Shown here: piece after piece, positions 44,800-50,148 of the stretch
Layout: every line of letters starts with the position of its first letter
How positions within the stretch are numbered: the first letter of the stretch is position 1
Source of the DNA: Streptomyces beihaiensis
Lineage (GTDB): Bacteria > Actinomycetota > Actinomycetes > Streptomycetales > Streptomycetaceae
Assembly (NCBI RefSeq): GCF_026274175.1
Contig: NZ_JAPHNL010000255.1
Location: 1-50,148, forward strand
Direction of reading: 5' to 3'
DNA length: 50,148 bases
Position numbers and translations under genes: made by a program
The notes under the pieces: model-generated
The model's input: the letters and a program-made list of their open reading frames with translations, nothing else
Databases searched by the model: none
What the model was told of the DNA's origin: nothing

Positions 44800-45609
44800 T
44801 CAGACCTTGCGGGCCACGGCTCCGTACAGCGGGACGGCCGTGCCGTCGTGCTCCTCGTCGACGCCGAGCTCCGGATGCCACTCGGGCAGCCAGACCAGAC
44901 CGGGTTCGAGCAGTTCGAGTCCGGCGAAGAACGCGGCGGTCTCCTCGCGTGAGCGCGGCACCAGCGTCACGCCGCCCGCCGCGTACATGTCGACGGCCCG
45001 CTGGGTGCGCTCCGGGTCGTGGTCCGAGGCGAGCTGCGACAGCGTGAGGTAACTGCCCGGTGCCAGAGCGTCCACGAGGGTGCTGATCAGCTCGGGCGCG
45101 CCGTCCGTGTCCGGGATGAAGTGGAGCAGCGCGATCAGCGAGACCGCGACGGGCCGATCGAAGTCGAGGGTCTCGCGCGCCTGCTCCAGGACGGCGCGCG
45201 GATCACGCGCGTCCGCCTGCACGTAGTGCGTGGCCCCCTCCGGCGTCCCGCGCAGCAGCGCCTGGGCGTGGGCGAGGACGATCGGGTCGTTGTCGACGTA
45301 CACCACACGCGTCTCGGGCGCGGCGGCCTGCGCGATCCGGTGGAGATTGGGCTCGGTCGGTATGCCGGTGCCGATGTCGAGGAACTGACGCACGCCCCGG
45401 CGCGCCGCGAGCATCCGCGTCGCCCGCTGCATGAACCAACGGTTGTGGCGCGCACCGTACCTGGCGGTCGGCTCCATCGCCATGATCTGGCGCCCGAGCT
45501 CCTCGTCCACCGGGTAGTTGTCCTTGCCGCCGAGGAACCAGTCGTACACCCGGGCCGGATGGGGCCTGCCGGTGTCGATGCGCGGCGCGGCGGAAGACGT
45601 CTCCGTCAT
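44800..45609 (-). CDS. SAM-dependent methyltransferase (Methyltransf_19/DUF574)
   Basis: A 269-residue protein typical of streptomycetes. It starts with IDTGRPHPARVYDWFLGGKD, the family hallmark, then MEPTARYGARHNRWFMQRA, the SAM motif FLDIGTGIPTE (about 74), VYVDNDPIVL and ALLHFIPD. Members are numerous in Streptomyces genomes, and few substrates are known. The start at 45609 has GGGAG 6 bases upstream. Confidence 0.92.
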   Translation of the reverse strand: MTETSSAAPRIDTGRPHPARVYDWFLGGKDNYPVDEELGRQIMAMEPTARYGARHNRWFMQRATRMLAARRGVRQFLDIGTGIPTEPNLHRIAQAAAPETRVVYVDNDPIVLAHAQALLRGTPEGATHYVQADARDPRAVLEQARETLDFDRPVAVSLIALLHFIPDTDGAPELISTLVDALAPGSYLTLSQLASDHDPERTQRAVDMYAAGGVTLVPRSREETAAFFAGLELLEPGLVWLPEWHPELGVDEEHDGTAVPLYGAVARKV

Positions 45610-45705
45610 GGGCAACTCCCTGATGTACGCGGTGGGTTCGAGCCGGTTGCCGATCATCTTGCCGCACCGGAGCGGGGCGCGCGAGGAGATCCGTCCGGCC
45701 GGTGA

Positions 45706-47988
45706 TCAGGTGACGGTCAGGGTCAGTTCCGCCTTCGCCGTGGAGTCGGTGCCGACATACAGCTCGAACGTGCCCTTCTCCAGGCGGAATTCACCAGTCG
45801 TCTCGTTGCTCCAGAAACCGAGGTCGTCCTTGCCGAGCGGCAGCCGGACCGTGGTGGCGTCCCCCGGCCTCAGTGTCACGCGCCGAAAGCCGCGCAGGCG
45901 GCGCACCGGCTGGGTGATACTCGCCGCCACGTCACGCACGTACAGCTGCACCACCTCGTCGCCCTCCCGCGGACCGGTGTTGCGCACCGGCACCGACACC
46001 TCGACGGTGTCCCCTCGCCCGAGCGCGCGGGCGGCCACGCTGCCGCGGCTCAGCTTCGGCGCGCCCAGCTCGAACGTCGTGTAGCTCAGCCCGAACCCGA
46101 AGGGGAACTGCGGGGTGGGCGGGAGGTCGAGGTACGTCGACGTGTACGCGTTGCCCGCGGTGTAGGGGCGGCCGGTCGACTCGTGGTTGTAGTGGACGGG
46201 GATCTGGCCGACGGTCCGCGGGAACGACACCGGAAGCTTGCCGCCGGGGTTCACCGTGCCGAACAGCACGTCGGCGACGGCGTGACCGGCCTCCGTCCCC
46301 GGGTGCCATGCCTCCAGAACCGCGGGCGCGGAGCCGAGCCAGCCGCCGATCGTCAGGGGGCGGCCGTTGACGAGGACCACCACGAACGGCTTGCCGGTGG
46401 CGGCGAGCGCCGTGATCAGCTCCTCCTGTGCGCCGGGCAGCGAGATGTCGCTGCGCGAGGCCGCCTCGCCGCTCATCGCGGGCGGCTCGCCGACGACCGC
46501 CACGGTGACGTCCGCCGCCTTCGCCGCCGCGACCGCCGCGCCGATGCCTGTGACGTCCCTGCCTCGCGGGCCGACACCGCGCGCGTACGTGACCTTCGCG
46601 CCCGGCGCCGCCTCGCGGACGGCGTCGAGAACCGTGACCGACGGGTACCGGCGCGCCGACTGCGGCACCGCCCAGGTGCCGAGCAGGTCGCCCGAGTCGC
46701 CGAACGGGCCGACCACCGCGATCGAGCCGACGGATCTCTTCAGCGGCAGCAGGCCGTCGTCGTTCTTGAGCAGCACCATCGAGCGCGCCGCCGCCGTGCG
46801 GGCCGCCGCCCGCGACCGCGCCGTGGGGCCGTCGATCGCCTTGTCCTCGTCGACGTACGGGTCGTCGAAGAGCCCCAGCGCGTGCTTGAGGCGCAGCACC
46901 CGCCGGACGGCGTCGTCGACGCGGCGCCGGTCGATCCGCCCGGCGCGCAGCAGCTTCCTGCCGTGCGTGCGCAGTTCGGTGCTGGTCATCTCCATGTCGA
47001 CGCCCGCGTTCAGGGCCAGTCGCGCCGCGTCGGCGCCGTCCTCGGCGAAGCCGTGCGCGATCAGCTCCCGCACGCCCGCGTAGTCGCTGACGACGAACCC
47101 GTCGAAGCCCCACTCCTTCTTGAGGATGCCGGTGAGGGTGTGGGCGTTGGCGTGCGCCGGGACGCCGCTGATCGTGTTGAACGAGGCCATCACCGTGGCG
47201 GCGCCCGCCTCCACGGCGGCCTTGAACGGCGGAAGGTGGAGGTTGCGCAGGCGCGACTCGGACACGTCCACCGTGTTGTAGTCGCGGCCGCCCTCGGCGC
47301 CCCCGTAGGCGACGAAGTGCTTGGCGCAGGCCGCGAGCGTCCGTTTGTCCGCGTAGCCGGAGCCCTGGTAGCCCTCGATCTTCGCCGCGGCGAAGCGGGA
47401 GGTCAGGTACGGGTCCTCGCCGCTGCCCTCGGCGACGCGGCCCCAGCGCGGCTCCCGCGTGACGTCCATCATCGGGGCGAACGCCCAGTGCACCCCGTTG
47501 GACCGGGCCTCACGCGCCGACGTCTCGGCGTCGGTGCGGGCCACTCGCGGGTCGAAGCTCGACGCCTGCGCGAGCGGGATGGGGAAGTTGGTCCAAAAGC
47601 CGTGGATGACGTCGAGGCCGAACAGCAGCGGGATGCCGAGCCGTGACTCCTCCACGGCGATGCGCTGGAGCTCATTGGTGGTCTTCGCGCCGAAGACGCT
47701 CAGCACGGAACCGAGCCGTCCGGCCCGCGCAGCGTCCTCGACGTCCCTGGTGGAACCCGACCCCGGGTTGAGGTCCCAGGACCAGGGCAGCTGCTGGAGC
47801 TGCCCCAGCTTCTCTTCGAGAGTCATACGCGCGAGCAGCGCCCTGACCTTGCCGTCGGCGTCCGCGGACGGCCGCACGGAGGCCCCGCGCGCCGCGGACG
47901 CGGCGGTGGCGTGCCTGGTGGTGGCCGCTCCCGCGGCGGCGGTGAGGCCGATCGCGGACAGCAGAGTACGCCTCGGTAGCTCCGGCAT
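45706..47988 (-). CDS. Exported GH3 beta-glucosidase
   Basis: A 760-residue family 3 glycoside hydrolase with the full BglX-like layout: (alpha/beta)8 domain, alpha/beta sandwich and C-terminal fibronectin-III-like domain (FGLSYTTFELG to the end). The nucleophile is D302 in GFVVSDYAGV; KHFVAYGGAEGGRDYN and FGLDVIHGFWTNFPIPLA are substrate-loop signatures. The N-terminus PRRTLLSAIGLTAAAGAA has a Tat-like twin Arg signal, so it is probably exported folded. It likely frees glucose from beta-linked oligosaccharides. The ATG at 47988 has GAAG nearby. It diverges from the ABC gene across 194 bases. Confidence 0.93.
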   Translation of the reverse strand: MPELPRRTLLSAIGLTAAAGAATTRHATAASAARGASVRPSADADGKVRALLARMTLEEKLGQLQQLPWSWDLNPGSGSTRDVEDAARAGRLGSVLSVFGAKTTNELQRIAVEESRLGIPLLFGLDVIHGFWTNFPIPLAQASSFDPRVARTDAETSAREARSNGVHWAFAPMMDVTREPRWGRVAEGSGEDPYLTSRFAAAKIEGYQGSGYADKRTLAACAKHFVAYGGAEGGRDYNTVDVSESRLRNLHLPPFKAAVEAGAATVMASFNTISGVPAHANAHTLTGILKKEWGFDGFVVSDYAGVRELIAHGFAEDGADAARLALNAGVDMEMTSTELRTHGRKLLRAGRIDRRRVDDAVRRVLRLKHALGLFDDPYVDEDKAIDGPTARSRAAARTAAARSMVLLKNDDGLLPLKRSVGSIAVVGPFGDSGDLLGTWAVPQSARRYPSVTVLDAVREAAPGAKVTYARGVGPRGRDVTGIGAAVAAAKAADVTVAVVGEPPAMSGEAASRSDISLPGAQEELITALAATGKPFVVVLVNGRPLTIGGWLGSAPAVLEAWHPGTEAGHAVADVLFGTVNPGGKLPVSFPRTVGQIPVHYNHESTGRPYTAGNAYTSTYLDLPPTPQFPFGFGLSYTTFELGAPKLSRGSVAARALGRGDTVEVSVPVRNTGPREGDEVVQLYVRDVAASITQPVRRLRGFRRVTLRPGDATTVRLPLGKDDLGFWSNETTGEFRLEKGTFELYVGTDSTAKAELTLTVT

Positions 47989-48144
47989 GTCTTCGCTTCC
48001 CGATGGTCGAAGCGCCCACAACTTGTCTGTCGGGCGAAAGAATTGAAGCGACGCTATGTTTCGGGCATGAGAGGGTCAAGCGGCGCGACAGGGGCGTCAC
48101 TCGCGTGCCCCGCGGGCGTCGCGTGATGTGCCGCGCCCCAGCTC

Positions 48145-48175
48145 TTCACCTCAACATTGGTTGAGGTCATACCGT
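48145..48175 (+). promoter_or_regulatory. SoxR/MerR-type promoter of the ABC exporter
   Basis: -35 TTCACC (48145-48150), 19-base spacer, -10 TACCGT (48170-48175), then exactly 7 bases to the ATG. The spacer holds ACCTCAAC and GTTGAGGT as palindromic arms around ATTG (48148-48167). It matches the promoter at 25307-25337 in design and in most bases. Confidence 0.75.
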
Positions 48176-48182
48176 GGTGGAC

Positions 48183-50148
48183 ATGAGCATGGAGACCACA
48201 GCCTGGACGCAGCTGCACAGCGTCATGAACGCGCAGAACGGCGGCCCGAACGGCCGCCCCTTCGCGCGCGCCACCCTTCGCCGCATCGCCGCCTTCGCGC
48301 GCCCCCACAGACGCCGCATCGCCCAGTTCGTGGCGCTGAGCATCCTGACCGCACTGCTCGCCGTGGCCACCCCGCTCCTGGCCGGCCGCGTCGTCGACGC
48401 CATCGTGGGCGGCAAGGACCAGGGGACCGTCGTGCGCCTGGCCGTCCTCATCGCCCTGATCGCCCTCGCCGAGGCGGGGCTCGGACTCCTCGCCCGCTGG
48501 CTGTCGGCCAACCTCGGGGAGGGCCTCATCCTCGACCTGCGCACGGCCGTCTTCGACCACGTGCAGCGCATGCCCGTCGCCTTCTTCACCCGCACCCGCA
48601 CCGGCGCCCTGGTCAGCCGCCTCAACAACGACGTCATCGGCGCGCAGCGCGCCTTCAGCAACACCCTGTCCGGCGTCGTCGGCAATGTGGTCACGCTGCT
48701 GCTGACCCTCGCCGTCATGCTCACCCTGTCCTGGCAGATCACCCTGCTCGCCCTGCTCCTGCTGCCGGTCTTCGTGCTCCCCGCCCGCCGCATGGGTTCC
48801 CGCATGGCCCGCCTCCAGCGCGAGGCCGCCGCCCACAACGCGGCCATGGGCACCCGGATGACCGAGCGGTTCTCGGCGCCCGGCGCCACGCTCGTCAAGC
48901 TCTTCGGACGGCCCGACGACGAGTCGGCCGAGTTCGCCGCCCGCGCCCGCAGGGTGCGCGACATCGGGGTGCGCACGGCCATGGTGCAGTCCGGCTTCAT
49001 CACCGCCCTCACCCTGGTCTCCGCGCTCGCCCTCGCCCTCGTCTACGGCCTCGGCGGCTACCTCGCACTCGACGGCACCCTCAAGGCCGGCGCCGTCGTC
49101 TCCCTGGCCCTGCTGCTCACGAGGCTGTATGCGCCCCTGACCTCCCTGGCGGGTGCCCGGGTCGAGGTGATGAGCGCTCTGGTCAGCTTCGAGCGGGTCT
49201 TCGAGGTCCTCGACCTGGAGCCCCTGATCGCCGAGAGGCCGGACGCCCGCGCGGTGCCGGACGGCCCGGTCGCCGTCGAGTTCGACGCCGTACGCTTCGG
49301 CTACCCGTCCGCCGACAAGGTCTCCCTCGCCTCCCTGGAGGAGGTCGCCGCTCTCGACACCCGCGGCGGCACCGAGGTCCTGCACGGCATCTCGTTTCGC
49401 GCCGAACCCGGCCAGACCGTCGCCCTGGTCGGCTCGTCGGGCGCGGGCAAGTCGACCATCGCGCAGCTGCTGCCGCGCCTCTACGACACCGATGCCGGCG
49501 CCGTGCGCATCGGCGGCGTCGACGTGCGCGACGTGAGCGCCGCCTCGCTGCGCGCCACGCTCGGCATGGTCACGCAGGACGGACACCTCTTCCACGACAG
49601 CGTCCGCGCCAACCTGCTCCTGGCCCGCCCCGACGCGACCGAGGCCGAACTGTGGGACGCCCTGACCAGGTCCCGCCTCGACACGCTGGTCCGCTCCCTG
49701 CCGGACGGCCTCGACACGGTCGTCGGCGAGCGCGGCTACCGGCTCTCCGGCGGTGAACGCCAGCGCATGACGATCGCCCGGCTCCTCCTGGCCCGCCAGC
49801 GTGTGGTCATCCTCGACGAGGCCACCGCCCACCTCGACAACACGTCCGAGGCCGCCGTCCAGGAAGCGCTCACCGAAGCCCTCGAAGGCCGCACCGCCGT
49901 CGTCATCGCGCACCGCCTCTCCACGATCCGCTCCGCCGACCAGATCCTGGTCGTCGAGGACGGCCACATCGTCGAGCGCGGCACCCACGAGGACCTGGTC
50001 GACGCGGGCGGCCGCTACGCCGAGCTGTACCGCACCCAGTTCGCGGCGGACGGGCCGCAGGCCGTCGCCGCCGCGGGCGGGGCTGCCGGGGCGGCCGGCG
50101 CGGTCGAGGCAGCCGGGGCTGCCGGGCCGGCCGGGGCTGCCGGGGGAG
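48183..50148 (+). CDS. ABC exporter, fused membrane and ATPase domains (3' end outside window)
   Basis: At least 655 residues; the frame is still open at the window edge. An N-terminal six-helix exporter domain (about 45-325) is followed by an ATPase domain with Walker A GSSGAGKST (417-425), a Q loop (MVTQDGHLF), signature LSGGE (521-525), Walker B VVILDEATA (about 541-549) and H loop IAHRLS. It should work as a homodimer exporting lipids, peptides or drugs. The last ~30 visible residues are Ala/Gly repeats. The ATG at 48183 (alternative 48189) has no ribosome site; with the promoter 7 bases upstream the message is probably leaderless. Confidence 0.93.
   Translation, partial: MSMETTAWTQLHSVMNAQNGGPNGRPFARATLRRIAAFARPHRRRIAQFVALSILTALLAVATPLLAGRVVDAIVGGKDQGTVVRLAVLIALIALAEAGLGLLARWLSANLGEGLILDLRTAVFDHVQRMPVAFFTRTRTGALVSRLNNDVIGAQRAFSNTLSGVVGNVVTLLLTLAVMLTLSWQITLLALLLLPVFVLPARRMGSRMARLQREAAAHNAAMGTRMTERFSAPGATLVKLFGRPDDESAEFAARARRVRDIGVRTAMVQSGFITALTLVSALALALVYGLGGYLALDGTLKAGAVVSLALLLTRLYAPLTSLAGARVEVMSALVSFERVFEVLDLEPLIAERPDARAVPDGPVAVEFDAVRFGYPSADKVSLASLEEVAALDTRGGTEVLHGISFRAEPGQTVALVGSSGAGKSTIAQLLPRLYDTDAGAVRIGGVDVRDVSAASLRATLGMVTQDGHLFHDSVRANLLLARPDATEAELWDALTRSRLDTLVRSLPDGLDTVVGERGYRLSGGERQRMTIARLLLARQRVVILDEATAHLDNTSEAAVQEALTEALEGRTAVVIAHRLSTIRSADQILVVEDGHIVERGTHEDLVDAGGRYAELYRTQFAADGPQAVAAAGGAAGAAGAVEAAGAAGPAGAAGG

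Noticed and set aside
48128-49756. 542-codon Arg/Pro-rich frame over the ABC gene
   Set aside because: Shadow of the ABC exporter, whose true frame starts at 48183 and has no stop inside the window.
48054-49988. 644-codon minus-strand frame opposite the ABC gene
   Set aside because: Low-complexity Gly/Glu/Asp/Arg composition; antisense of the exporter.

Overview
The window is a piece of a Streptomyces-type chromosome. The DNA is about 70% G+C, coding frames show extreme third-position G/C, GTG starts are common, and many families are typical of streptomycetes: the MalR/MalEFG maltose locus, a secreted CBM20 alpha-amylase, a Methyltransf_19 protein and an HK/NarL pair. It reads as ordinary chromosome with two decayed patches. 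I see no insertion sequence, phage, plasmid origin or CRISPR array.

Layout. 1-5.4 kb: an alpha/beta-hydrolase remnant, a secreted S53 (sedolisin) protease, two envelope proteins, and a Ktr/Trk potassium uptake pair on the minus strand. 5.5-10.4 kb: two minus-strand groups, Ppx/GppA phosphatase - MoxR ATPase - VWA protein, and Lrp regulator - HAD phosphatase. 10.4-22.0 kb: the starch/maltodextrin region. MalR (minus) diverges from malE-malF-malG-aglA (plus). An amylase (minus) faces aglA across a strong two-way terminator and diverges from a pullulanase (plus). CTTGCAG/CTTGCTGCAAG motifs lie in both divergent spacers, which suggests one MalR regulon: secreted amylase and pullulanase cut starch outside the cell, MalEFG imports the oligomers, and AglA makes glucose.

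22.1-25.3 kb: a lipase-like hydrolase, an MmcQ/YjbR protein, and a split transketolase pair behind a SoxR-like promoter. 25.4-27.1 kb: tRNA-Pro(GGG) followed by a decayed LacI-family gene and an alpha-mannosidase (GH38) remnant. 27.1-32.8 kb: a TetR regulator with an SGNH esterase, an N-terminally extended GAPDH, a TauD-type dioxygenase with a possible cysteine-containing leader ORF, and an unusual XRE-TetR fusion regulator with a perfect operator. 32.8-41.8 kb: a histidine kinase/NarL pair, a thiolase/acyl-CoA ligase pair, a TauE-type permease, an MFS exporter with an extra C-terminal domain, and a DUF309 protein. 41.9-45.6 kb: a second identical tRNA-Pro(GGG), a phosphotransferase, a YceI pseudogene, the tiny ribosomal protein bL37, and a methyltransferase. 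45.7-50.1 kb: a GH3 beta-glucosidase (minus) and an ABC exporter (plus) that runs off the window end.

The most interesting signals are regulatory. Two promoters 23 kb apart share the same SoxR/MerR-like design: a 19-bp spacer filled by a palindrome, and exactly 7 nt between the -10 element and the ATG. A perfect 18-bp inverted repeat sits in a divergent promoter region at 32762-32801. A hairpin buries the ribosome binding site of the HAD gene. I did not find a convincing wholly new defence or mobile system.
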